Positions 1 to 12,257 of a stretch of 64,000 bases of DNA are shown here, in pieces (position 1 is the stretch's first letter; each line of letters begins with the position of its first letter). This DNA is from Hymenochaete sp. R1 (lineage: Eukaryota; Basidiomycota; Agaricomycetes; Hymenochaetales; Hymenochaetaceae), in assembly GCA_019400425.1 (NCBI GenBank), contig JAFREE010000033.1, forward strand, positions 1-64,000, in the 5' to 3' direction. The position numbers were made by a program, and so were the translations under genes. The notes beneath the pieces were generated by a model. That model was not told where the DNA came from and made no database searches. It saw only the letters and a program-made list of their open reading frames with translations.

Positions 1-385
1 TTGGGACGGATTTTGCCCCCCCTCCTCATACTCCACCCTTTAGACGGACGATCTCCGGACTATGTCCGTCATCGTAAATCCAACCGACAATTTCGGATCC
101 CATTGAGAGAAAACGTGAGAAAATATCATGTGACAAATAATGACGTCATCATCATCTCCAAATATGCATCTGTCTTGATAATCTTCTTCATCTTCGCACA
201 GCAACCATCTGCCAGAGCGGTTACAGCGGTAGGCCTTAGGAAAAGTGCCGGTATATGATCAGGGATCATGATGCAGAGATATCGCACCAGCTCACCAGTT
301 CTGAACACCGTCTCGCTCTTTAAAACTTCATCTGAGAATTTCCTCCTCTTTACTGTGCCTTTGAAGCCATCGATCCTACGTAGAG
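1..385. other. Upstream region of the glutathione S-transferase gene
   Basis: No gene is supported here. Short open frames exist on both strands but lack recognisable protein content. The stretch directly precedes the GST start codon at 386 and probably holds its promoter and 5' UTR. The window begins here, so the neighbour to the left is unknown. Confidence 0.5.
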
Positions 386-1260
386 ATGGATGTTAAAATC
401 CATGGATTTTCTGTCGCTGTCTTCACCTTGTGCCGTGCACTCGGCATCCCCTATGAATACGTGAAGATGAAGGATGGTCAAAGCAAGTCGCAGGAATGGC
501 TTGACACCATGCAACCTTTCGGACAAATTCCAGTCATGGTGAGGATTTCTCAAACAACCTTCTCGGAATTTTTTTCGCTCGGGAAGCTAATATCTTGTGT
601 AGGTTGATACAAATGGGTTTAAACTGTTTGAAACCCGCGCCATCGCTCGTTACCTTGCCGCCAAGTACGCTCCGGGTAACAGCCTCGTACCAACCCCAGA
701 CAAAGACCTGGAAAAGTTTGCGCTTTTCGAACAGGCCATGTCCATTGAGAACAACGATTTCACGCCGTATGTGGTGGGGATAGTGACCGAGAGGGTATAC
801 AAGCCGTACGTCAGTCTGTTATACGATGGAATATTAATGACTGGTGATCAACCTTCGCCCTTTTTAAATCACGTTCTATTAGACGTAGGGGCGAGGAGAC
901 GAACGAAACTCATGTTGCACAGTACATAAAGGACCTAGAACACAAACTTCAAGGATACGAAAAAATCCTTTCGAAACAAAAGTACCTCGCTGGAGACGTA
1001 TGTGTTCCCTTATCTTTTAAATATCAAAGACTAATCGAAAGCACTGCACTTATTAGGACTTCACGTTTGCCGATATCTCCCACATCATGTATGGGTATGG
1101 ATTGCCCCATTTTGGCGTCGACTTGCTCACTAACAGCGAGAAACTGCCCAACGTGACTCGTTGGTTCAATGACGTGCTTGCCCAGGAAGCGTGGAAGAAG
1201 GTCGAGGTGGAATGGGAGGCGTACTTGGCAGAGCATAATGTAAAGACCACGGAACAGTAG
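386..1260 (+). CDS. Glutathione S-transferase, phi-like, 4 exons
   Basis: Conjugates glutathione to electrophilic compounds or acts as a peroxidase in the cytosol (family knowledge). Four exons, 386-538, 603-805, 883-997 and 1057-1260, join in phase to give 224 aa, the usual GST length. The N-terminal thioredoxin-like half starts MDVKIHGFSVAVFTLCRAL and carries the QPFGQIPVM loop that precedes the cis-proline. The next segment, FKLFETRAIARYLAAKYA, contains the E-[ST]-R-A-I glutathione-binding motif typical of phi and related fungal classes. The C-terminal helical domain includes QKYLAGD and FADISH. All introns are GT-AG and 51-78 bp long. The exact class and the catalytic residue cannot be assigned by eye. 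A decayed copy of its last two exons lies just downstream. Confidence 0.9.
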
Positions 1261-1379
1261 TGGAAAGCTGAGTATCCAAGGCTAGGGTTTGTGACAATTC
1301 AAACTTTGAAAATTTGGATCAGAAGACAAATGACTTAAATGTGTGTCACAAAACACAGAAACAGTCCAGAGCAAAATCC

Positions 1380-1643
1380 TCAGGTCTACAATAAGATTTT
1401 ATCTGAGCAAAAATATCTAATCGGAGACGTACGCTATCTTCCTTCTCAAAACACTGACGGGTAATGAATTAAAAACTATATGTAGGGAATTACTTACGCT
1501 GACATAATGCACATTGTGTATGCGTGTTCTGTCAGATATAATTGGCTTGAAGATGTTTTCGAACCCCTCGCATAATAAGCACGTTGGTGAAATAAACATT
1601 TTGCAAGAAGAGAGGAAGTTCTTCGAAAAGGAACATCCATGAA
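1380..1643 (+). pseudogene. Decayed partial duplicate of the glutathione S-transferase
   Basis: Translation around 1390-1430 gives NKILSEQKYLIGD followed by a GTACGC splice donor, matching the end of exon 3 of the intact gene (EKILSKQKYLAGD plus donor). About 70 bases on, LTYADIMHIVYA matches the start of exon 4 (FTFADISHIMYG), and VRYNWLEDVFEPLA matches the later VTRWFNDVLAQEA. Two adjacent stop codons (TAATAA) interrupt it, and EERKFFEKEHP then resembles the C-terminus. The 5' exons are absent. This is the remnant of a tandem duplication that kept exon order but lost coding capacity. Confidence 0.75.
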
Positions 1644-2017
1644 ATGAAGCTAGTTAAGAAGGATGCCCAGTAGAAAAATAAATCGGCGCGTTGCGATTGA
1701 TAATTAAGAAGTATTGCCTGTGCACTTAAAGAGTTCAGACATGTTTAAATGAGGAAAAATATGCATTTGAAATGAATTCATACATCAGAATGAGGATGAA
1801 AGAACGAAAGACAAAGAGAAAACAAGAAGAGAAAGAGAAATTGTTCGTTGACAAATAAAAAAAAAAGGTGAAAAAAGAATCATAACAATTTCGTTATCGT
1901 AAAAAGTCGTCGAGGGAAGATAGTCCAAACTATGACTGTTGAATCAGACACGAATCTTTTAACAATATCTAACTACACTCCTATCGGTCTGATTCTCCTC
2001 TACTGCGCTACAGTCAT
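1644..2017. other. Intergenic region between two 3' ends
   Basis: An AT-rich stretch with A-rich runs near 1800-1880 lies between the GST relic and the 3' end of the minus-strand Ser/Thr-rich gene. It probably holds 3' UTR and polyadenylation signals. Nothing coding is seen. Confidence 0.4.
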
Positions 2018-3545
2018 TTAAGCAGTCGCAGTGATAGTCTGCGTGCTCTGAATGACCTCCGTGCTGGTGACAACCGCCGTGCTAGTGCTGGTGACAACTG
2101 CGGTGCTCGTGCTGGTGACTACTGCGGTGCTTGTGCTAGTGACAACTGCAGTGCTCGTGCTCGTGACTACAGCAGTGCTGGTGGAGGTAACGACGGAGGT
2201 GACGACCGCGGTCGATGTCACAGTCTCAGTGGTCGTCGCAGTCGCAACACCGCTGTTGGTCGTGTCAGGAGGAGCGGTGGTGGTAGAGTCGGAGGTAGAG
2301 GCGGTTGTTGTCGGGGTCGTCGTCACATCCGTGGAAGAAGTGTCCGTGGAAGAAGTGTCCGTGGATGAAGTATCCGTGGACGAAGTATCCGTGGACGAAG
2401 TATCCGTGGACGAGGTGTCAGTAGACGAGGTGTCAGTGGTCGAGTCGGTCGTAGAGGTCGTAGAATCGTCCGTGGAAGTGGATGAGTCGGAAGTGGTCGT
2501 TGAGTCAGTCGCCGATGTGGAAGAGTCCGTGGTCGAGGTGTCCGTGGTCGAGTCAGTGGTCGAGGTAGTGGAGTCGTCCGTAGAAGTGGTTGAGTCGGAG
2601 GTGGTCGTTGAGTCATCCGCCGTTGTGGTCGAAGTCTCCGTGGACGAAGAATCGGTGGTCGAGTCAGTGGTTGAGGTAGTAGAGTCATCCGTAGACGTGG
2701 AAGAGTCGGAGGTGGACGTCGTGTCATCGGCCGTGGTGGTAGAAGTAGACGTAGACGAGTCGGTAGATGAAGTGCTGTCGTCAGTGGAGGTATTGTCGTC
2801 GGTGGAGGTCGTCGAAGTACTCTCATCTGACGTAGTCGAAGTGGACGAAGTGGAATCGTCGGTCGACGTAGTAGATGTGCTTTCGTCAGTGGATGTCGTG
2901 GACGTGCTCATGTCTGAAGTGGTAGACGTGCTCATATCCGTTGACGATGTAGAGTCATCAGTGGAAGTGCTGTCATCAGTGGAAGTGTTATCGTCGGTGG
3001 AAGTGTTATCGTCGGTGGAAGAGGAGTCCGTCGAAGTCGATGAAGTACTCTCGTCGGTCGACGTAGTGGACGTGCTCTCGTCAGAGGTGGACGTCTCGGT
3101 GGAAGATGTAGACTCGTCGGTCGAGGTGTTGTCGTCAGTCGAGGTGTTATCATCGGTAGACGTCTCGGTGGTCGAAGTCTCTGAAGAAGTCGACGTGCTC
3201 GTAGAGTCGGTGGACGATGTAGAATCATCAGTCGAAATGCTGACGTCGGTAGATGTCGTAGGAATGTCCGTTGAAGTGGTAGGAATGATCGAATCTTTGA
3301 TTTAAATCAAATGTTAATGATCATGTTCGTGTAATATATTGCTAGAACGACTTACCAGAGCAGTCAGTTGCGGTGACTGTCGTGGTGGCAGTCTGAGTCT
3401 CAAGAATCGTCGAGGTGGTCGTGGCTAAGCAAGTCTCCTGGCGCCCAAAGAGACCACCACGACGTCCTAGCCGCGGACTCATCCCGGCAGAGGCGCTCGG
3501 GATGAGGCAGACAGCAAGAAGGATAGTAGAATAAGTGATCTTCAT
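2018..3545 (-). CDS. Secreted Ser/Thr/Asp-rich low-complexity repeat protein
   Basis: Two exons, 3545-3356 and 3294-2018, are joined across a 61-bp GT-AG intron and give 488 aa. The N-terminus (MKITYSTILLAVCLIPSASAG) is a classical signal peptide. After a short basic stretch with a possible Kex2-type site (RLGRRGG), almost the whole protein is imperfect repeats built from S, T and D, such as TSTDDSTSST and SSTDTSSTD. The last fifth switches to STAVVTSTSTAVV repeats. The composition predicts dense O-mannosylation and an extended, acidic wall-associated or extracellular protein. No GPI-type hydrophobic tail is visible (it ends QTITATA). No enzyme domain is recognised. A good TATA box lies about 110 bp upstream. 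The antisense 417-codon frame is a by-product of the repeats. Confidence 0.75.
2040..3290. repeat. Imperfect tandem repeats encoding S/T/D and TSTAVV motifs
   Basis: Short 9-24 bp units recur across exon 2 of the secreted protein, for example near-identical copies at 2330-2420 (SSTDTSSTD) and 2055-2190 (TSTAVVTS). Such arrays expand and contract by slippage and unequal exchange, so length variation between strains is likely. Confidence 0.75.
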
Positions 3546-3651
3546 GGTGATGGATGTCGAGTGCGAAATGAGGGTTGAAAGAGGTGGGCTGGAGCTGGAA
3601 GAAGCTGATGGAGGAAGAAAATCCTAATGCTTTCGAGAAGATGTTCGTCAG

Positions 3652-3661
3652 GGTTTTATAC
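3652..3661 (-). promoter_or_regulatory. TATA box of the Ser/Thr-rich secreted protein gene
   Basis: On the minus strand the sequence reads CGTATAAAACCC, about 110 bp before the ATG at 3545. This is a strong TATA match and suggests a highly or inducibly expressed gene. Confidence 0.5.
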
Positions 3662-4740
3662 GAGATAATCACTTAGCGTCTAGGAACCTAAATGCCATGT
3701 CAAGTGTGTGTGGTCTGGCAGTCCCGAAGTGCCTCTACAGGTGGCGGTGGAGGGATCCGTGTCTTGGTCTCGCCAGTCTTTGCAGTAAGGGGTTGCGGAT
3801 ATGCGGGTCAGCGATGTCTTTTCCTGGAAAGAGCTTCGGGTACCAGGATTCGAGTCTCGGATAAGACTGAACTGAACGGATGCCGCAATAATTGGAACCC
3901 TGCATCGAATCGAACAACAAGTCGTGTTCCTAAGTCCCCCGTTCGTGGATGAGTGCAATATCCCTCTCTCCACAAGTTGGTGGACGCTGTTGGACATCTC
4001 GTAACCATTCGACCAGCGGTTGTCAAAGGACCAGGTTGAGACGACTGATTAATTCTCCAACCGTCTTCAATTCTTGAAAACCTTTGGAAGTGGCTGAAAG
4101 TGTTAAGTGAGTAGGATGGCTGACTGTCTTACCGTCTTTCCGGAAGTTGTGAACTCAGAACAGCCGACGCCTCGGTCCTGTGACTTTGAGGCGCCACCGA
4201 GACATTTAGCATCGTCATTGAGTTACCAGCCGGCTAGGTCCTGCAAGAAGACCGAGTAAAGGCAGGACCAAAAGATTGCTTGAAAGAATCGTAATATCAC
4301 CATGATAGATAGTGGTTGAAGTGCAGGCGCGGCTGCTACTCCTCTTTGACTCTCAGACGACTTTTTCGATGAGAACGCGTAAATATGCACAAATAACACG
4401 TCCCTAAGCCTATTCGTCCATTAATATTTGAAATAGAAATGATATCCCGGAGAGTTATTCAATAAAAATCTTCAGTCAGAGCCCACAATACTGGTGAATC
4501 GTATCTCTTCTTGTGCACCAAGAAAGGAGCTACTGTGATGATAGTCCGCTGTATCGTAACGTTACCCTGGCTGGCTTCAACTTGAATTTTTGTGAATGCT
4601 TATGTAATCGCAAAGTTTTCAGCGCGCTGCCCGACATTGGTTGTTCCTCTTCCTCTTCACTCGCGAGTCCGTCGAGTGAAGAGGAGCATCGCCTTCTGAC
4701 ACGCCCTTGCTACCTTTAGTACGGCCACAAGACTAGAAAT
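3662..4740. other. Intergenic region upstream of URA2
   Basis: About 1.1 kb without a supported gene. Minus-strand open frames at 3680-4026 are short and overlap in several frames. Weak tRNA-like box sequences at 3902-4015 do not fold into a cloverleaf. The right part should contain the URA2 promoter and 5' UTR. Confidence 0.4.
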
Positions 4741-7700
4741 ATGACATTCAAAAAGCCCGAGTCCGCACGGCCAACGCTCTCGCGTCAATCGACCCTCGCC
4801 AACGGTTTGCCGACGGCTCCAGCAAGCGCGACACTCTTCAGCGGTAAAAAGGACTCAGAAAGCAGCGCAAGTGCTGTCCTTGAGCTCAGCGATGGGAGCG
4901 CTTTCCAGGGAGTAAGCTTTGGTGCTCCTGAAAAAAGTATTGCCGGGGAATGCGTATTTCAAACTGGTGAGTTTACCAGCACGTCGAAGCTTACATGCAT
5001 TAATGTCTAATTGATAGGCATGGTTGGCTACACGGAGTCTCTTACCGATCCATCCTATGAGGGGCAAATTCTGATTTTGACGTATCCTCTAATTGGCAAC
5101 TATGGCGTCCCAGAGCGCCAAGCTACGTCATTAGAAAATTTGCCACTGGGCTTTGAGTCCTCACGCATTCACGTAGCTGCGCTGGTCGTAGGGTACTACT
5201 CGGAGGAATACAGTCACTTCCTTGCCAAATCATCTCTCGGAACGTGGCTCAAAGAAAATGGCATTCCTGCAATATGCGGTGTCGATACGCGTGCTCTCAC
5301 AAAACGCATACGCAAGAAGGGTTCGATGCTGGGGAGGGTGCTTGCAAAGCGTACCATTCCGTCTGGGCAAGATAGATTCCGTACGGTTCAAGTAGCCGAC
5401 CAGCAGCCTCGCTCACGAACGCAGTCTCACGATGCGCAGACCTGGAGAGAAGACTACATCGGGGTTGAATTTACGGATCCCAATCGCGAGAATCTGGTCG
5501 CAGCTGTATCCATCCCATCTCCTAGGTTGTACAAACCAACAACCAACCCTATTTCCCACCCTTCCGGTAGACCCTTACGCATCCTGGCTGTTGATGTCGG
5601 TATGAAGTACAATCAGATCCGCTGCTTCACTCGTCGAGGAGTCGAGCTAAAAGTCGTTCCTTGGAACCATACATTTATGTCTTCCTCTGAAGAGCCATTC
5701 GACGGCATCTTCGTTTCGAACGGGCCAGGGGACCCTACCATGGTTCCGGAAACCATTGAGAATCTCAAAAAAGCTCTGCGGGAAGGGTCTCGACCCGTTT
5801 TCGGTATCTGTCTGGGGCATCAATTGCTGGCGCTTGCTGCAGGTGCTGCGACGTCAAAGATGAAGTATGGTAACCGCGGACACAACATTCCTTGCACAGA
5901 CGCTATGAGTGGTCGATGTTACATCACGAGTCAAAATCACGGTTATCAAGTCGATGCGGAGTCACTGCCCACGAACTGGAAAGAATTGTTCCGGAACGCA
6001 AACGATGGGAGCAATGAAGGCATCTACTGTCTCGACAAACCTTTTTTCTCAGTGCAGTTTCATCCTGAATCAACACCCGGACCTCGCGATACCGAGTTCC
6101 TCTTCGACGTCTTTATCCAAAATGTTCTGGATAGTGCATCCACGGGCATTCGTAGACCAATTCTCATGCCTGGTGGTACCAAAACCGAGAATGAAAGCCG
6201 TACACCACGCGTTGACGTCCATAAGGTTCTCATTCTGGGTTCTGGCGGTCTTTCTATCGGACAGGCCGGCGAGTTTGACTATTCGGGCTCCCAAGCGATT
6301 AAGGCTCTCAAAGAAGAGGGTATTTACACCGTTCTCGTCAATCCCAACATTGCAACGATCGCGACGTCTAAGGGCCTCGCCGACAAAGTCTACTTCCTTC
6401 CCGTGACGCCCGACTTCGTCCGCCGAATAATCAAGTTCGAGCGGCCAGATGGTATCTATGTCTCATTCGGCGGTCAGACCGCTCTTAACGTGGGCATTGC
6501 TCTCAAAGACGAGTTCGAAGCTCTCGGCGTGAAGGTGCTTGGGACCAAGATTGATACGATCATTATGACGGAAGACCGACAGTTATTCGCTGACGCGATG
6601 GCGCAGATTGGAGAACGTTGCGCCCAAAGCGCAACGGCGACGACCTTTGAGGAGGCAAGCGCGGCGGCTGATACGATTGGCTATCCGGTGATTGTGCGTG
6701 CTGCGTTCGCCCTTGGCGGGCTCGGCTCTGGATTTGCGAAGAATGAAGGGGAATTGAAAGAGTTGTGCCAAAAGTCGTTCGCGACGAGTCCACAGGTGCT
6801 TGTAGAGAAGAGTATGAAGGGTTGGAAAGAGATCGAGTACGAGGTTGTGAGGGATTGCAGGGATAATTGTATTACGGTTTGTAACATGGAGGTAAGCTTC
6901 GAGAAAACATAGCCGAACAGTCTCCCTTTCGAACACTTGATTTTACAGAACTTCGACCCACTAGGAATCCATACTGGGGACTCAATTGTCGTCGCACCTT
7001 CCCAAACGCTCTCGGACTCGGACTACAACATGCTTCGCACGACTGCTATCAATGTCATTCGTCATCTTGGCGTGGTCGGGGAATGCAACATACAATACGC
7101 CTTGAACCCTACGTCTAAGGAGTATTGTATCATTGAGGTCGGCCCCAACCTTTTCCTCTTGTCGAACGTGCTTATGTACCAGTTCTCAGGTGAACGCTAG
7201 ATTGTCACGTTCCTCTGCTCTCGCCTCAAAAGCTACTGGCTACCCGCTCGCTTTCATAGCCGGAAAATTAGGCCTCGGCATACCTCTCAACGAGATTAAG
7301 AACTCGGTGACCAAGTTGACCTCAGCTTGCTTCGAGCCGAGCTTAGATTATGTTGTTGTGAAGATTCCGCGCTGGGACCTAAAGAAGTTCAATCGTGTGA
7401 GCAAGTTGTTGAGCAGTAGTATGAAGAGCGTCGGCGAAGTGATGGCTATCGGACGGACGTTCGAGGAAACGGTACAGAAGGCTATTCGAGCAATCGACGA
7501 TCAGTTCCCTGGGTTCTCCAAAGCAAGCCATTTCTTGCTAATTTTTAATGAAAAATACTAATATGACTTCAGAATGATGTTGTAGAAGATGTTGACGATG
7601 AATTGCTTCATCCGACCGACAAACGTATCTTCGCCATTCACACGGCCTTCGCGAGAGGCTACACTGTTGAGAAGATCTGGCAGATGACGAATATCGATAA

Positions 7701-10700
7701 ATGGTTTCTTACGCGCCTTCAGAACCTATTCAGGACAGAACAACAACTTTCGTGAGTGATTGACATCTACAACTATAGTTTCAAACCAATTTTGTTTCAG
7801 GACTTTGAGCTTCTCCAGCTTATCGAGCGATGATCTCAGACAAGCAAAGCAGATGGGATTCTCGGACCGTCAACTCGCTACATGCTTCGGGTCAACAGAA
7901 CTTGCTGTACGTCGACTTCGTCAGGAGTACGGTGTCGCTCCCTTCATCAAGCAAATTGATACCGTCGCCGCTGAATTCCCTGCTTTCACAAACTACCTTT
8001 ATACTACCTATAATGCAGCAGAGCACGATATTACCTTTGATGACCACGGTATTGTTGTCTTAGGCTCTGGTGTCTATCGCATCGGTTCTTCCGTAGAATT
8101 CGATTGGTGCGCTGTCCGGGCTATTCGTACCCTTCGAGACCAGGGTATCAAGACTGTCATGGTCAACTATAACCCCGAGACCGTTAGCACGGATTATGAC
8201 GAGGCGGATCGTTTATACTTCGAGACGATTAGCTTGGAGACTGTGCTTGACATCTACGATACCGAACAATCTCGTGGCGTTATCTTATCTATGGGTGGTC
8301 AAACGCCTAATAACATCGCCCTCTCACTACACCGTGAAAACGTCAATATCTACGGAACGTCACCCGAAATGATTGACACTGCGGAGAACAGATACAAGTT
8401 CTCGCGTTTGCTAGACAAGATCGGAGTCGATCAGCCGCAATGGAAGGAGCTGACGAGCTTCGAAGATGCGAACGAGTTCTGTGACAAGGTCAGCTACCCG
8501 GTCCTCGTGAGACCATCGTATGTTCTGTCTGGCGCAGCCATGAACGTAGTCTCATCTGTCGATGATTTATCTAATTATCTCACGCAAGCGACTGCTGTCT
8601 CCCGAGATCATCCAGTCGTCATCACGAAGTACATTGAGCAAGCTAAGGAGATCGAGATGGACGCCGTCGCGAGGAACGGGAAGCTCGTTATGCATTACAT
8701 CTCAGAGCACGTTGAGAACGCAGGCGTTCATTCCGGCGACGCGACGCTTATCCTTCCCCCGCAGGATTTGGACCCGCAGACTGTGAGGCGCATCGAAGAG
8801 GCTACTGCTAAGATAGCGAACGCGCTAAACGTGACCGGACCTTTCAACATCCAGTTTTTGGCCAAAAATAACGACATCAAGGTTATTGAATGCAACCTTC
8901 GCGCTGCTCGCTCCTTCCCTTTTGTATCAAAGGTGACCGGCGTGGATGCTATCGAGATGGCCACAAAGGTCATGCTGAGTCTGCCGGTCGAGTCATACCC
9001 AGAGCTTGACCTTCCTCCAGATTATGTTGGAGTCAAAGTCCCTCAGTTCAGCTTCAGTCGATTGTCTGGTGCAGATCCGGTCCTTGGAGTAGAGATGGCA
9101 TCGACAGGCGAGGTGGCCTGTTTCGGACGGGATAAGTACGAAGCCTATCTCAAAGCATTAATCTCGTCAGGTATCATGCCGCCAAAGAAGAATATACTGT
9201 TCTCCATTGGAGGCTTCAAAGAGAAACTAGAGATCTTACCTTCGGTGCAGCGTCTCGCGGCAGCTGGATATAATATCTTCGCCACCTCCGGGACGGCTGA
9301 TTTCCTAGCTGAACATCACGTTCCCTGTAAGGTACGTAGCAATCTTATGCTGCTTTACTCGATCCTTACCATTGAATAGTATCTCGACTTTATCGAGGAC
9401 GACAAGGCCAACCCAGAGTATTCGCTCACCGACCACCTCGCCAAGAATCTCATCGATATGTATATCAACTTGCCTTCAAAGAATAATTATCGTCGACCTG
9501 CAAGTTACACGAGTAAGGGTTACCGCACTCGTCGTATGGCGGTGGACTTCGCGGTGCCTCTTCTCAATAACATCAAATGCGCGAAGCTCCTTGCAGAGGC
9601 TCTCGTTCGGAAGTCATCACTCGAGATCTCGAGCGTTGACTACAAGACATCGCACGAGACTCATACTTTCCCAGGACTGGTCAGCATTTCGACATTCTCA
9701 CCAGGGTTCATCACTTCAGGGAGTGACGACTTCGAGAACGTTACGAAAGCGTCTCTGGGCGCTGGTTTCACAACGGCTATGATGTTGCCTTTCGGGTTAG
9801 CATTGCAGAGTGACGATCCGATGTCGCTCGAGGGGGCGCAGCTGAACGCGGGAGGGGCAGCACACTGCAACTATGCACTGAGTGTTGTTGCCTCGCCCAC
9901 GAACGCCCAGTCATTGGATGACGAGGTCCGGTCTGGAACGAAATCCCTGTATATTCCCTTCGGAACGACTTTCGCGCCTCGAACAATGTCTCAGCAGATC
10001 GCCAAAGTAGCGGCTCACTTTGCAGCATGGCCCTCTGACAAAGCCGTCATCACGGATGCGAAGGGTTCAGACCTCGCATCTGTGTTGCTCCTCGCTAGTC
10101 TACACGGGAGATCAGTGCATGTTACTGACGTTCGAAGCCGCGAGGACCTCCTGCTTATTTCTCTCAGTAAGGCAAAGGACCTAAATGTGACTTGCGACAT
10201 ATCGGTCTATGCGCTATTCTTTACGCGCGAGGATTTCAACGGAGCTTCCTGTCTACCTACGAAGGAGGATTACGACCGATTTTGGAAGCATCTCGATGTC
10301 ATCGACGTGTTTTCCGTCGGTACCCTTCCGTACGAGCTGGCGAAGGAACTTGGTCAGCCCCTTTCTGCAGCAGTTGGGATTGAAGATACGCTTCCTCTTC
10401 TGTTGACATCCGTATCGGATGGTAGATTGTCTTTCGATGCGATCCAAGAACGACTGCATAACAACCCCATTAGAATATTTGGACTGCCTGAGCAGTCTCA
10501 AACGCAAGTTGAAGTAGTTGCAAATCGCAAATTCATAATGGCTCATAGGAAGACAGCATGGTCTCCTATCGATAGGTCGAAGATTACGGGCGCGGTGAAC
10601 CGCGTTGTCGTCCACGGTCAAACTCTTTTCCTGGATGGTGTATACCTTGGAGCGCCATTAGGTCGCGATATCTCTGGTGCTTCTATCAATCGACCTCAGA

Positions 10701-11932
10701 TCGCGGAACGGAAGATGTCCGTCAGTGGACACAGACCGTCGTTAGCTATGGTAGATTACGCGTCGAGTCCAAAGGTCCCGTTACTCAAGCTTGCAGATGG
10801 TCAGGTTTCTCATATTGGTCCAATGCCATTAACTTCTGCAGTCGCAAGTTCACAAGCCGTTTCAATTGCTTCCGCGCCTCGCGTGTTCTCCCCTCTCACC
10901 CCTCACCCATCGTTCCATCGGAAGAACATTCTGAGCGTGAAGCAGTTCACCCATCAAGATATTCACGACTTATTCAATCTTGCTCATGAAATGCGCTTGC
11001 AAGTTGAAAGGAACGGGACGCTTGATATTCTCAAGGGTAGGGTGCTTTGCACTTTGTTTTATGAACCTTCGACGCGAACGAGCGCTTCGTTTGACGCTGC
11101 GATGAAACGTTGCGGCGGAGAGGTTGTACAAGTCAACGCAGATAGGGCTTCTGTCCAGAAGGGAGAAACGCTAGAAGATACGATCCGTACCCTGAGCTGC
11201 TACACGGATGCGATCGTCATTAGACATCCTGAGGTTGGCAGTTCTCAGAGAGCGGCTAAATTCTCACCTGTCCCTATAATCAATGCAGGTGACGGTATTG
11301 GAGAACATCCTACGCAAGCACTACTCGATGTCTATACTATTCGTTCTGAGCTCGGAACCGTCAATGGACGCACTATCACTATTCTCGGAGATCTCAAGAA
11401 TGGACGAACCGTCCACAGCCTCGTTACGTTGCTCTGCTTGTACTCCGTACGCCTGAACTTCGTTGCCCCTCCATCTCTTGCGATGCCGCAAAGTGTCGTC
11501 AATGCTGCGCGAAAGGCTGGCAAGTTCGTACGTGTATGTGATTCTCTAGAAGAGGTGCTCGGCGAGACGGACGTATTGTATGTTACACGGGTGCAAAAGG
11601 AGAGGTTTGAAAATGAGGAGGACTGGATCCGGGTGAAGGACGCGTATAGAATTGATCATTCAGTGCTCTCCAGAGCAAAGGAAGAGATGATCGTTATGCA
11701 CCCGTTGCCTCGCGTGAATGGTAAGTGAACGTTTCTACGCCTGAGAGAAATTTGCCCTGACACGATTTAATAGAAATCGATCCTGAAGTCGATTTTGACT
11801 CTCGGCGTGCTGTCTACTTCCGTCAGATGCGCTATGGCCTATTTGTGCGTCATTATCTTCATCTTCATCTTAACGGTAGCTAAACTTGCTGTTCAGATAC
11901 GAATGGCGTTGTTGGCGAGTGTAATGGGTTGA
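4741..11932 (+). CDS. Multifunctional pyrimidine enzyme: GATase/CPSase II/inactive DHOase-like/ATCase
   Basis: Catalyses the first two steps of de novo UMP synthesis: carbamoyl phosphate from glutamine, bicarbonate and ATP, then carbamoyl aspartate. Nine exons (4741-4966, 5018-6891, 6949-7137, 7190-7522, 7573-7751, 7801-9331, 9380-11720, 11774-11844, 11897-11932) give 2259 aa, close to yeast Ura2. The glutaminase domain has the nucleophile Cys340 in GICLGHQ and the His424/Glu426 pair in QFHPES. Two ATP-grasp CPSase halves follow, from [17 protein letters not shown] and [15 protein letters not shown]. The dihydroorotase-like segment has [14 protein letters not shown] where active enzymes carry HxH, so it is presumably inactive, as in other fungi. 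The ATCase domain has [12 protein letters not shown] and [18 protein letters not shown] feedback is known for the family. Intron 4 appears to be GC-AG. Confidence 0.97.
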
Positions 11933-12257
11933 TGTTGGGACCAATGGTGAACTAGATTGAAAAAAAAAATGAATGTATCAATAGCGTATACTAGTTTTCT
12001 CCATAATCTCATCGCGAAATTCCGAGTCTAATGTGTTCATGAAAAGTTGGGTAATTCTTGAAGTGAGGCCGATAAATGCGGTACTTTTGGAAGATACGCG
12101 TGTGACGCGCGGGTGACTTCCTCAGCTCAGCGAGTGGTCGGAGGCGTCTCCGGCACCTTGTACTCTCGCCGCCATTCTGTTCTCCTCCATTCACCGTCCG
12201 TTGCCTCTACGTGAGTGTTGCATCTAAATTTTATCACAACCACTCGACTGCAATTAT
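11933..12257. other. Intergenic region between URA2 and the F-box-like gene
   Basis: 325 bp: the URA2 3' UTR with an A run at 11955, then the upstream region of the next gene. No further feature is seen. Confidence 0.4.

Noticed and set aside
2052..3305. 417-codon plus-strand open frame of Val/Glu/Ser repeats
   Set aside because: Exact antisense of the Ser/Thr repeat gene. Codon geometry of TCx/ACx repeats keeps it open; it lacks a signal peptide, introns or any protein-like composition.
3902..4015. tRNA-like A and B boxes on the minus strand (TGGTCGAATGGTTACGAG and GTTCGATTCGATGC)
   Set aside because: Spacing of about 100 bases is too long, and no acceptor, anticodon or T stem pairs. A tRNA-derived SINE fragment remains possible, but no second copy was seen in the window.
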